Source: Nitratireductor sp.
Lineage (GTDB): Bacteria > Pseudomonadota > Alphaproteobacteria > Rhizobiales > Rhizobiaceae
Assembly (NCBI GenBank): GCA_020441735.1
Contig: JAGRLQ010000242.1
Span: 1-9,887, forward strand
Direction: 5' to 3'
DNA length: 9,887 nucleotides
Shown: positions 1 to 5,911 of the stretch, piece by piece
How positions within the stretch are numbered: position 1 is the first letter of the stretch
How the letters are laid out: each line of letters starts with the position of its first letter
Position numbers and translations under genes: made by a program
The notes under the pieces: generated by a model
The model's input: only the letters and a program-made list of their open reading frames with translations
Databases searched by the model: none
Told to the model about the DNA's origin: nothing

Positions 1-504
1 ACCATTCCCGACTATCCGCACAAGGGTATCCTGTTCCGCGATATCACCACCTTGCTGGGCAATGCCCGGGCTTTCCGGCGGTCGGTGGACGAACTCGTTC
101 ACCCCTATAGCGGAACGGGGGTGAAGCAGGTTGCGGGGGTTGAGGCTCGCGGCTTCATCCTCGGTGGTGCCATGGCGCATCAGTTGTCCTGCGGTTTCGT
201 GCCGATCCGCAAGAAGGGCAAGCTGCCGCACGAAACCGTGCGCATCGCCTATTCGCTGGAATATGGCGTCGACGAGATGGAGATGCACAAGGATGCGGTT
301 GCGAAGGGCGACAAGGTCATTCTGGTTGACGACCTGATCGCTACCGGTGGTACGGCGGAAGGTGCGGTTAAGCTGCTCCAGCAGATGGGTGCCGATGTGG
401 TGGCTGCCTGTTTCGTCATCGATCTGCCGGAGCTTGGCGGGCGCAAGAAGATCGAGGCGCTGGGCGTCCCGGTGCGCACGCTGATCGAGTATGAGGGACA
501 CTGA
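1..504 (+). CDS. apt: Adenine phosphoribosyltransferase, 5' end cut by the window
   Basis: Purine salvage enzyme of the cytoplasm: adenine + PRPP gives AMP + pyrophosphate. The frame is open from base 1 (first visible residues TIPDYPHKGILFRDITTLLG) and 167 residues are visible. Bacterial Apt is about 180 residues, so only a dozen or so N-terminal residues are missing. Seen motifs (visible numbering): the FRDITTLL region near 12-19, the GVEARGFILGG hood/base-binding segment near 46-56, the RKKGKLP loop near 70-76, the LEYG loop near 86-89, and the type I PRTase PRPP-binding loop VILVDDLIATGGTA at 106-119 with the paired Asp. The TTG at 52 lies inside the conserved N-terminal part and is not the real start. 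The stop is followed 20 bp later by a Crp/Fnr-type gene on the same strand, so co-transcription is possible. Identification is firm from motif order and length. Confidence 0.97.
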   Translation, partial: TIPDYPHKGILFRDITTLLGNARAFRRSVDELVHPYSGTGVKQVAGVEARGFILGGAMAHQLSCGFVPIRKKGKLPHETVRIAYSLEYGVDEMEMHKDAVAKGDKVILVDDLIATGGTAEGAVKLLQQMGADVVAACFVIDLPELGGRKKIEALGVPVRTLIEYEGH

Positions 505-524
505 GGGGCAGGCGGGTTCAGCAG

Positions 525-1190
525 ATGCAGCAGGATCAGGACTGGATCGCCCACAGCCCCTATGCGCGACTTCTGGACGAGACGGTGCGGGCGCGGCTTC
601 TGGCGTTAAAACCGGCCTTGGTGCCGCAGGGCACGATCCTGTTCAGACCGGGCGATGAACCGGGCGGCTTTGTCCTGGTTCTTTCCGGCAGGGTTGGCGT
701 TTTCCTGACCGGAAAATCGGGACGGGAAATCCTGCTTTATTCTGTCGAGGCCGGTGAAACCTGCGTGCAGACGACCGTCGGGCTGATTGGTGGCCGCACC
801 TATTCAGGGGAGGCTATTGCCGAAACCGATCTGGTGGCCGTGATGATCCCGCCAGCGCTGTTCGTCGAGTTGATGGCGCAGTCTGAAAGTTTCCGCTCGT
901 TTGTCTTCAACGCCTTTGGCGAGAGACTGGGTGACGTGACGCGGCTGCTGGAAATGGTTGCCTTCGTTACCGTGGACCAGCGCCTGGCCAGCGCCCTGAT
1001 CGAGCGCAGCCGGAATGGGGAGAAGGTGGAACTCACCCATGGGGAACTGGCGGCGGTCATCGGTTCTTCGCGCGAGGTGGTGAGCCGCAAGCTGGAGAAG
1101 CTGAAGCAGAACAACATCGTCCGGCTGGAACGCGGCGCGGTGGAGATCGTTGACCGGGCCGCGCTTTTGCGCAGTCTGGAGCAGCGCTAG
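525..1190 (+). CDS. Crp/Fnr-family transcriptional regulator
   Basis: A 221-residue regulator of typical Crp/Fnr length. Residues about 20-135 form the cyclic-nucleotide-binding-type beta roll (GTILFRPGDEPGGFVLVLSG, then the GETC...GLIGG stretch). A long dimerisation helix follows at about 125-155, then a winged helix-turn-helix at about 150-220 (LTHGELAAVIGSSREVVSRKLEKL). The recognition helix reads R183-E184-V-V-S187-R188. It shares the R-E-x-x-x-R spacing used by E. coli CRP on GTGA and the E-x-x-S-R pattern of FNR. There is one cysteine (Cys80, in GETC) and no N-terminal cysteine cluster, so it is not an Fe-S FNR; the effector is unknown. Start ATG 525 has only a weak purine-rich ribosome site upstream. 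It lies 20 bp after apt and about 110 bp before a DUF2892 gene that it may control. The family is certain, the signal is not. Confidence 0.93.
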   Translation: MQQDQDWIAHSPYARLLDETVRARLLALKPALVPQGTILFRPGDEPGGFVLVLSGRVGVFLTGKSGREILLYSVEAGETCVQTTVGLIGGRTYSGEAIAETDLVAVMIPPALFVELMAQSESFRSFVFNAFGERLGDVTRLLEMVAFVTVDQRLASALIERSRNGEKVELTHGELAAVIGSSREVVSRKLEKLKQNNIVRLERGAVEIVDRAALLRSLEQR

Positions 1191-1225
1191 AGCCCTGTTC
1201 GGATTGCCGGAGGCGAATTCCCCGA

Positions 1226-1246
1226 TTTGGTGACCAAGTCACTGAA
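1226..1246. promoter_or_regulatory. Palindromic operator candidate for the upstream Crp/Fnr-type regulator
   Basis: The intergenic region before the DUF2892 gene contains GTGAC-N3-GTCAC (1230-1242) as a perfect inverted repeat, flanked symmetrically by TT (1226-1227) and AA (1245-1246). It can also be read as GTGA-N5-TCAC, close to the CRP consensus half-sites but one base shorter in spacing. A nested odd palindrome TTGGTGACCAA occupies 1227-1237. The centre (1236) is 64 bases before the ATG at 1300. If bound as a class II activator site at about -41.5, transcription would begin near 1277; I see no convincing -10 hexamer to confirm this. The assignment to the neighbouring regulator is inferred from its recognition-helix residues and proximity. 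Confidence 0.5.
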
Positions 1247-1299
1247 CCGGAGGCGGCAAAGTGCTTTTCTGTCTCCATCGTTTCTGAAAGGAGAATCAG

Positions 1300-1506
1300 A
1301 TGTTCAAGACCAATGTTGGCGGCATCGACCGCATTCTGCGTATTGTTGTCGGTATAGCCCTTCTTGCCGCGTTCTTCCTCTATCCGGAGGCATCCTGGCG
1401 TTACTGGGCCCTGATCGGCATCGTTCCGCTGGCAACCGGCCTGCTGTCGACCTGCCCGATTTACAGCATTCTGGGCCTTTCGACCTGCCCGGTGAAGGCG
1501 AAGTAG
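1300..1506 (+). CDS. DUF2892 small inner-membrane protein
   Basis: A 68-residue protein with the DUF2892 (YgaP transmembrane-type) pattern. The short polar start MFKTNVGGIDRILRIVVG is followed by a hydrophobic segment at about 13-28, a WRYWALIGIVPLATGLL second segment at about 33-50, and the hallmark C-terminal TCPIYSILGLSTCP with Cys52 and Cys63. In the family this domain occurs alone or fused to a rhodanese domain, as in E. coli YgaP, which links it loosely to sulfur/persulfide chemistry. Here it stands alone. The start is well supported: AAGGAG at 1288-1293 lies six bases before ATG 1300. A palindromic operator candidate lies upstream, and the Crp/Fnr-type gene before it is the obvious regulator candidate. 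The precise function is unknown. Confidence 0.9.
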   Translation: MFKTNVGGIDRILRIVVGIALLAAFFLYPEASWRYWALIGIVPLATGLLSTCPIYSILGLSTCPVKAK

Positions 1507-1527
1507 CAAATCCAGATTGTCGTCCGT

Positions 1528-1549
1528 CCGCCTGTGGTCTCACTGGCGG
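1528..1549. terminator. Hairpin at a convergent gene junction, possible weak bidirectional terminator
   Basis: CCGCC (1528-1532) pairs with GGCGG (1545-1549) and, after a T/T mismatch, GTG (1534-1536) pairs with CAC (1541-1543), leaving a GTCT tetraloop. It lies between the DUF2892 stop and the leftward gene ending at 1540, and overlaps that gene's stop codon. Neither strand has a U-run after the stem, so it is not a standard intrinsic terminator. Position is the main support. Confidence 0.3.
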
Positions 1550-2379
1550 CCGGCGGCAAACTCCTTGAACAGCGCAGCCGCACCGGCAGGCCAGCCTGAT
1601 GCTTCCGGCCATTGCCGGATTGTGCCGTCGCGCTGCTGTGCGAGATAGAGCTTGCGGTTTGCCGTGTCGGCAATGATCAAGGAGTCGGCCCCGCCGCAAT
1701 TATGCGGGACACAGCCGGTACCCGTCAGCAGGCCATTGCGTATCTGCGGTTCGCTGGCAACGCTCAGGCCACGAGCATAGTCCGCCATGTCATCTGTGCC
1801 GAGCAGGCCGAACGCGGCAGAATAGAGCGCCTCGTTGCGGAGCAGGTCCAGGGGGTAGCTGATTGTATCGGCTGCAACAGTGTCCCATCCTGTTTCGGGC
1901 TCCGGTGCATAATGCAGCACTCCAACCGTTTCGATACCGTCCGGCGGCGTCCAGCGATGGACCGGCGCGGTTTCACCGGGAAGCAGATAGGGCACGAAAA
2001 CGATGCCGTTGTCGCTGATGGCCGGGGCGGGGGTGCCGCAGTCATCGCCATGGTTGAGGCTTCGGATCGCGCCGTCGTCACCCCGCCATACGATCAGGGT
2101 AGAAGGCGCGCAGGCATTGCCGCCATCGCCGAGATAAAACAGGGCGACCGGCTGGTCATAGACTTCGGTAACGCGATCAAATCCGGCAAACCAGTTCCTG
2201 CCCAGTTCGCGGTCTCCCAAAAGGATTGCGCGCTGGCCGTCTTCAGCTTCCACGATCGTAATTGTTTCGCCGTCGAAGGCTATTTCTTCCAGTATTTCAG
2301 CCGCCGGTGCCGGCAGGGCCTGAAACAGCGTCAGCGCCGCGAATGCGAGTAATGTTCTCAATCGGTTTGCGAAGGGCAT
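1540..2379 (-). CDS. Secreted protein of unknown function with a C-x-P-H-N-C loop
   Basis: A 279-residue protein from ATG 2379. A TTG 21 bases upstream (2400) would add seven residues but has no ribosome site. The N-terminus is a signal peptide (MPFANRLRTLLAFAALTLFQ..., probable cleavage after ALPAPAA near residue 27), so the mature protein is periplasmic or exported. It contains four cysteines: Cys90 (GGNAC), Cys114 (GDDC), and Cys223/Cys228 in the motif GCVPHNCGGADSLIIAD. That last motif resembles the CKPHDC loop of the Ivy family of lysozyme inhibitors, followed by a beta-strand-rich end. The central part (DNGIVFVPYLL..., HRWTPPDGI) looks beta-rich with no catalytic signature that I recognise. 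It is probably co-transcribed behind the permease gene, whose stop is 36 bp upstream. I do not recognise the full-length family. Confidence 0.82.
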   Translation of the reverse strand: MPFANRLRTLLAFAALTLFQALPAPAAEILEEIAFDGETITIVEAEDGQRAILLGDRELGRNWFAGFDRVTEVYDQPVALFYLGDGGNACAPSTLIVWRGDDGAIRSLNHGDDCGTPAPAISDNGIVFVPYLLPGETAPVHRWTPPDGIETVGVLHYAPEPETGWDTVAADTISYPLDLLRNEALYSAAFGLLGTDDMADYARGLSVASEPQIRNGLLTGTGCVPHNCGGADSLIIADTANRKLYLAQQRDGTIRQWPEASGWPAGAAALFKEFAAGRQ

Positions 2380-2415
2380 GATTGGTACTTTCGAGCTCAA
2401 ATCGGTGCGGGAATG

Positions 2416-3642
2416 CTACACCATGCCAGCAAGATTCCAGAACAAAATCACGATGCACAGCGCAGCGGCTGGGATGCCCCACCAGTAAAAACGCGCGGCC
2501 AGATGGTCTTTGCTTTTTCTGCCGATGGCGAACAGTGACAGGTTGACCATCGCAAAGACGGCGAGCGTTATCAGGCTGGTTATTTCCGCAAGTGCCACAA
2601 GCGGAAAGATCATGGCAAGCAGCAGGATGATGGCGGTGGTAAGCAAGGTGGCCACCACGGGCGTGCGCCTGCGGGCATGGACCCTGCCGAGAAATGCCGG
2701 CATCTGGCCTTCCCCGGCCATGCCGTAGAGCACGCGTGCTGCCATGACGATCTGCACCAGAATGCCGTTAATCATGGCAATGGAGGCCATCACGGCAACC
2801 GCATCGCCGGGATAGCCTGTTGCCAGCTCGAACAACACCGCCATGGGTGCGTTGGAAGTGCTGATCAGTTCGCGCTCGGGTACGCTGGCTGCGACCAGCG
2901 AAACGGCAAGATAGACGATGGCCGTCAGTCCCAGTGTCCAGAGGATTGCACGCGGGGCGGTTCTGGCCGGGTCCTGTGTTTCTTCCGCCATGTTCTCGAT
3001 ATCCTCGAAGCCGATAAAGGCGAAGAAGGCGAGAATGGCAGCGGCCAGGACCGGATTAAGGGATGCGATGCTGTCCGGCGGGGTGAAGGCCGCTGCAATT
3101 GTTTCCGGTGAAACGAATTGCGGCAGGCCAAAAGCTGCGACCAGAACGAGGGTTGCCAGTTCCAGCACGGTGATGACGGCGGCAAATATCACGCTCTCAC
3201 GCACGCCCCAGCAGGCGATTGCCGCAAGAATGGCGAGGATGCCGATTGCGAGAACCGGTTCGGGCAGGGGCAGAAAGCTGGCTGCATAGCCGGCAAAGGC
3301 GAGGGTGATGACCGCGCTTGATATGATCGCGGTCAGAACGACGCCGAAACCCGCCAGAAAGCCTGCCGTTTTGCCGAGGCCGCGATTGACGAAAATCGCC
3401 TCGCCGCCGGCGCGCGGGTAAATCCGAACGAGGATTGCATAGGAAAGCCCGGTCGCACCGGCGATGATGGCCGCCAGCAGGAAGGACTGCGGCGCCCGGT
3501 CACCAGCCAGTGCCAGCACTTCCCCGACCAGGGCGAAAATGCCCGCGCCGATGGTAACCCCCAGGCCGTAAAAGACGAGCAGCGGGAGTGTTAGCGTTCG
3601 GCGCAAGGTGGCGGCGGAAGGTTGTGTAGTGGTTTCACGCAT
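2416..3642 (-). CDS. APC-superfamily amino-acid permease
   Basis: A 408-residue integral membrane transporter with about 11-12 hydrophobic segments, expected in the inner membrane and carrying amino acids or related amines with a cation. Signature regions are clear. TM1 carries GVTIGAGIFALVG (residues 28-40), matching the G-x-G-I-F unwound substrate site. YPRAGGEAIFVNRGLG (75-90) is the P-x-A-G-G loop. FFAFIGFEDIENMAEETQDPARTAPRAI (206-233) is the TM6 end and following loop. ARVLYGMAGEGQMP...RRRTP (302-328) is the TM8 loop. The pattern is closest to the cationic amino-acid transporter-like branch, though substrate cannot be told from sequence. ATG 3642 has little ribosome-site support, but the residues after it are a normal short cytoplasmic tail. 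It sits 60 bp behind the DUF4198 gene and 36 bp before the secreted-protein gene, so these three may form one leftward transcript. Confidence 0.93.
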   Translation of the reverse strand: MRETTTQPSAATLRRTLTLPLLVFYGLGVTIGAGIFALVGEVLALAGDRAPQSFLLAAIIAGATGLSYAILVRIYPRAGGEAIFVNRGLGKTAGFLAGFGVVLTAIISSAVITLAFAGYAASFLPLPEPVLAIGILAILAAIACWGVRESVIFAAVITVLELATLVLVAAFGLPQFVSPETIAAAFTPPDSIASLNPVLAAAILAFFAFIGFEDIENMAEETQDPARTAPRAILWTLGLTAIVYLAVSLVAASVPERELISTSNAPMAVLFELATGYPGDAVAVMASIAMINGILVQIVMAARVLYGMAGEGQMPAFLGRVHARRRTPVVATLLTTAIILLLAMIFPLVALAEITSLITLAVFAMVNLSLFAIGRKSKDHLAARFYWWGIPAAALCIVILFWNLAGMV

Positions 3643-3702
3643 GTGGCAAGCCTAGGCGGTGAAGGCAATGGCGCCTTGACGGGGATCAAACGCGATGGCG
3701 TA

Positions 3703-4533
3703 TCAGTTACCCTCGGCAAGCGCCTCGCCGGTTCCCCTTATGCCGAAGGTGAGCGATGCCCAGTAACTGTACCATTCAGGAATGTCTGTTTCCGGATCTT
3801 CGTCGCCGGGATAGATCCTGACAGCGTTGAGCATGAACTTGCCGCCGCCAGCAAGCGGAATGCGGGCGCGACCGGTTTCATCGGTTCGAACCGTGCCGGT
3901 ATGGGAAGCACCTCTGTAGCGGAACCAGCGTATCTGGACATCGCCGGCTGGTTCGCCCTGCCAGTAGAGCCGCACAGGCAGCGTGTCTTCCTCCGTCAGC
4001 GTGTAGGGATTATCCTCGGCAACCAGCTCGAATTTCAGCCCGGTCAGTTGGTCGCTTTCGGCCAGCGGGTCGCCGACCTGGAAAAGGGCTTTGGCGCAGC
4101 GTGCGTAATGCTCCTGCAACCGGTCATCGGCCAATCCTCTCTCGGCGTGGTGTTGCAGCAGGCCGGTCAGCCCTTCGTAATCCTGATAGAGTTTTATCTT
4201 GTCCGGATTGGTGAAGGTAATGCGGTCGAACTTGCCCTGATAGGAAACGCTGTAGAGGCCGGGCTCCTCCGCCTTGGCCACAAGCGCCGGCATGTCGCCG
4301 TCGCGGCCAGCCACTGGCCTGCTGCCGGAGGGTGCGTTGATCGTGAAAAGGTCGAACCGGCTGCGGATATAGGTAAAGCTGGAACCTTTGAAATCCTGGC
4401 CGTTCTTCAGATTGCCGGCAATTTCTTCGCCGGGGGAAACCTGAAACGTGACCGGCTCCAGCCAGTATTCATGGGCCTGGGCACTTGCCACCCATGCCAA
4501 TGCGCTCCATGTGGTCAGGAAGAGCCGTTTCAC
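3703..4533 (-). CDS. DUF4198 periplasmic protein, putative nickel/cobalt uptake accessory
   Basis: A secreted protein of about 276 residues. A signal peptide (KRLFLTTWSALAWVASAQA, cut before HEYWLEP) leads into the typical DUF4198 opening, A-H-x-x-W-L-E-P, which places a histidine at or next to the mature N-terminus. The C-terminal half is beta-sandwich-like (LPVRLYWQGEPAGDVQIRWF... then a carboxypeptidase-regulatory-like TDETGRARIPLAGGGKFMLNAVR stretch). DUF4198 proteins accompany nickel/cobalt transporters (NikK-type partners of ECF systems), so a periplasmic metal-related role is inferred. The reading frame opens at TTG 4548. I prefer GTG 4533, which gives a conventional signal peptide and has GGAAACAAGG just upstream. 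The divergent neighbour encodes a HupE/UreJ-type membrane protein, supporting a shared metal function. Family assignment good; metal identity unknown. Confidence 0.85.
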   Translation of the reverse strand: MKRLFLTTWSALAWVASAQAHEYWLEPVTFQVSPGEEIAGNLKNGQDFKGSSFTYIRSRFDLFTINAPSGSRPVAGRDGDMPALVAKAEEPGLYSVSYQGKFDRITFTNPDKIKLYQDYEGLTGLLQHHAERGLADDRLQEHYARCAKALFQVGDPLAESDQLTGLKFELVAEDNPYTLTEEDTLPVRLYWQGEPAGDVQIRWFRYRGASHTGTVRTDETGRARIPLAGGGKFMLNAVRIYPGDEDPETDIPEWYSYWASLTFGIRGTGEALAEGN

Positions 4534-4617
4534 GATCCTTGTTTCCAAACGGTGTTGACATAATCATGCGGCTGCCGGAAGCCGGGATTGGTCAGAGAGT
4601 AGCGAAAGCGGATAAAG
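4534..4617. promoter_or_regulatory. Shared divergent control region of the DUF4198 and HupE/UreJ genes
   Basis: The starts of two divergent genes are separated by about 70-85 bases, so both promoters must lie here or inside coding DNA. A perfect TTGACA is present at 4555-4560 on the plus strand, but the base window 16-18 downstream holds no recognisable -10 hexamer. I could not see a Zur-, Fur- or NikR-like long palindrome, nor room for a cobalamin riboswitch. Only a small CCGG-AAG-CCGG repeat is visible at about 4575-4585. Co-regulation is inferred from geometry. Confidence 0.5.
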
Positions 4618-5805
4618 ATGCAATCAGAAGCCATGAAAGCAATACGCGAATGCGACGGTATTGGTTTCACTGCCGTGTTTTTCCTGCTCATGCTGGTTGT
4701 GGCATGGGTGCCTGCTGCCGGTGCCCATGAAGTGTTGCCGGCAATCGCCGATTTTCATGCCAATGACTCAAAATCAGGCGAGGGGCGATACAGGATCGAA
4801 ATCCGGCTCAACGCCGAGGCCATTCTGTCGGGTATCGGAGCCGAGCATGAGAATACCGAGGATTCGCCACAGGCTGAAACCTACAATGCCCTGCGCTTGC
4901 TGGAGCCGGACGTGCTGGCAGAGCGGTTCAATGCCATTGCCGCGCAGTTTGCGGACGATGTCGGCATTTATCTCGATGGTGTTCGCGTCGTGCCGGAGGA
5001 CGTTGCCATCGACGTGCCGGAGGTCGGCGACACGGCTCTGGTGCGGGATTCGGTAGCAACCCTTTCCGGCGCCTTTCCTGAAGGGGCAGCCACGTTTCGA
5101 TGGGAATGGCCGCAGGCCTATGGTGCCAGTGTGATCCGGATGAACCCGCCGGGCGCTGCGCGCGGGGAAGGGTATTCCGCCTATCTGGGTCCCGGCGAAA
5201 CGAGCGAGGAAATTTCCCTTGCCTTTACTACCCGGCATAGCCTGGGCGAAGTGATCGCCAACTACATCAAGATCGGCTTTGCCCATATCGTTCCCAAGGG
5301 TCTCGATCACATTCTCTTCGTTGCCGGCCTGTTCCTGCTTTCAACCCACTGGAAGCCGCTGCTGTGGCAGGTAACGGCGTTTACGCTTGCCCATACCATT
5401 ACGCTGGCCCTGGCAACGCTCGGCTATGTCACCATTTCGCCTGCCATTGTCGAACCGTTGATTGCCGCTTCCATCGTCTATGTGGCGGTGGAGAACATCT
5501 TCACCGATCACCTCAATCCGTGGCGGCCGGTAATCGTCTTCTGCTTCGGACTGCTGCACGGGTTGGGTTTTGCCGGGGTGCTGGGTGAAATCGGGCTTTC
5601 CCCGGCCCATTTCGTTGCCGGACTTATCTCCTTTAATGTGGGCGTTGAACTGGGACAGTTGGCCGTTATCGCCCTTTGCTATCTCGTGGTGGGTATCTGG
5701 TTCGGGCAAAAGCGGTGGTATCGCCAGTACATTACCGTTCCGGCTTCGGTGGCGATTGCCGTTATCGCCGCCTGGTGGTGTTATGAGCGGGTCTTTCTGG
5801 CCTGA
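4618..5805 (+). CDS. HupE/UreJ_2-type membrane protein with large periplasmic N-terminal domain
   Basis: A 395-residue protein with a signal sequence (hydrophobic 16-35, cleavage before HEVLPA near residue 37). A soluble exported domain of about 170 residues follows, then a C-terminal membrane domain (about 208-395) of six to seven helices. The membrane part carries the HupE/UreJ hallmarks: FAHIVPKGLDHILF with His223, Asp230 and His231; TAFTLAHTITLAL with His259; VAVENIF with Glu292; FGLLHGLGFAGVLGE with His314; and FNVGVELGQL with Glu345. HupE/UreJ proteins are nickel/cobalt permeases; this longer class with an exported N-terminal domain is less well characterised and could serve another divalent metal. 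ATG 4618 is annotated, and ATG 4633 (MKAIREC...) would give an equally good signal peptide. It is divergent from the DUF4198 gene and followed by a 106-bp gap before an unrelated dehydrogenase. Confidence 0.9.
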   Translation: MQSEAMKAIRECDGIGFTAVFFLLMLVVAWVPAAGAHEVLPAIADFHANDSKSGEGRYRIEIRLNAEAILSGIGAEHENTEDSPQAETYNALRLLEPDVLAERFNAIAAQFADDVGIYLDGVRVVPEDVAIDVPEVGDTALVRDSVATLSGAFPEGAATFRWEWPQAYGASVIRMNPPGAARGEGYSAYLGPGETSEEISLAFTTRHSLGEVIANYIKIGFAHIVPKGLDHILFVAGLFLLSTHWKPLLWQVTAFTLAHTITLALATLGYVTISPAIVEPLIAASIVYVAVENIFTDHLNPWRPVIVFCFGLLHGLGFAGVLGEIGLSPAHFVAGLISFNVGVELGQLAVIALCYLVVGIWFGQKRWYRQYITVPASVAIAVIAAWWCYERVFLA

Positions 5806-5814
5806 ACGCCGGCG

Positions 5815-5911
5815 GGAGCCTCTTTCGTCGCAATCAATGTGAAACTGTCGCGTTTTGCTGCTTGTGCTTTTGCGCCGGTTTGCGTTTTCTCATGGCAACA
5901 AGGGAGGCTCC
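5815..5911 (+). promoter_or_regulatory. Inverted repeat that can mask the ribosome site of the dehydrogenase gene
   Basis: GGAGCCTC at 5815-5822 is the exact complement of GAGGCTCC at 5904-5911, directly before ATG 5912. Continuing inward, T-G, T-G and T-A pairs can extend the stem to 11 pairs and cover the AGGGAGG ribosome site (5901-5907). The loop is about 75 nt, so the structure would form only on an RNA that starts upstream, for example readthrough from the HupE/UreJ gene. No factor-independent terminator or strong promoter is evident in this gap. Regulatory meaning is speculative. Confidence 0.3.

Noticed and set aside
1612..2352. Plus-strand open frame of 246 codons across the secreted-protein gene
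   Set aside because: It is antisense to a gene with a signal peptide and clear protein-like composition; its own translation is Arg/Ala/Gly-rich with no motif or ribosome site.
3662..3677. AAGGC/GCCTT hairpin between the DUF4198 and permease genes
   Set aside because: It has only five pairs with no U-run on the minus strand, so it is too weak to call a terminator or to argue against co-transcription.
4555..4560. TTGACA as a complete sigma-70 promoter for the HupE/UreJ gene
   Set aside because: The -35 match is exact, but no acceptable -10 hexamer occurs at 16-18 bases, so I list only a shared control region.
3622..4563. Plus-strand open frame of 313 codons opposite the DUF4198 gene
   Set aside because: It is a GC-rich antisense shadow; the minus strand has a recognisable signal peptide and DUF4198 features, and this frame has none.
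5855..5911. Longer N-terminus for the beta-hydroxyacid dehydrogenase
   Set aside because: ATG 5912 has a near-perfect ribosome site and begins exactly at the Rossmann strand (MKIGFIGLGNVG), as in the family; the extension has no such support.
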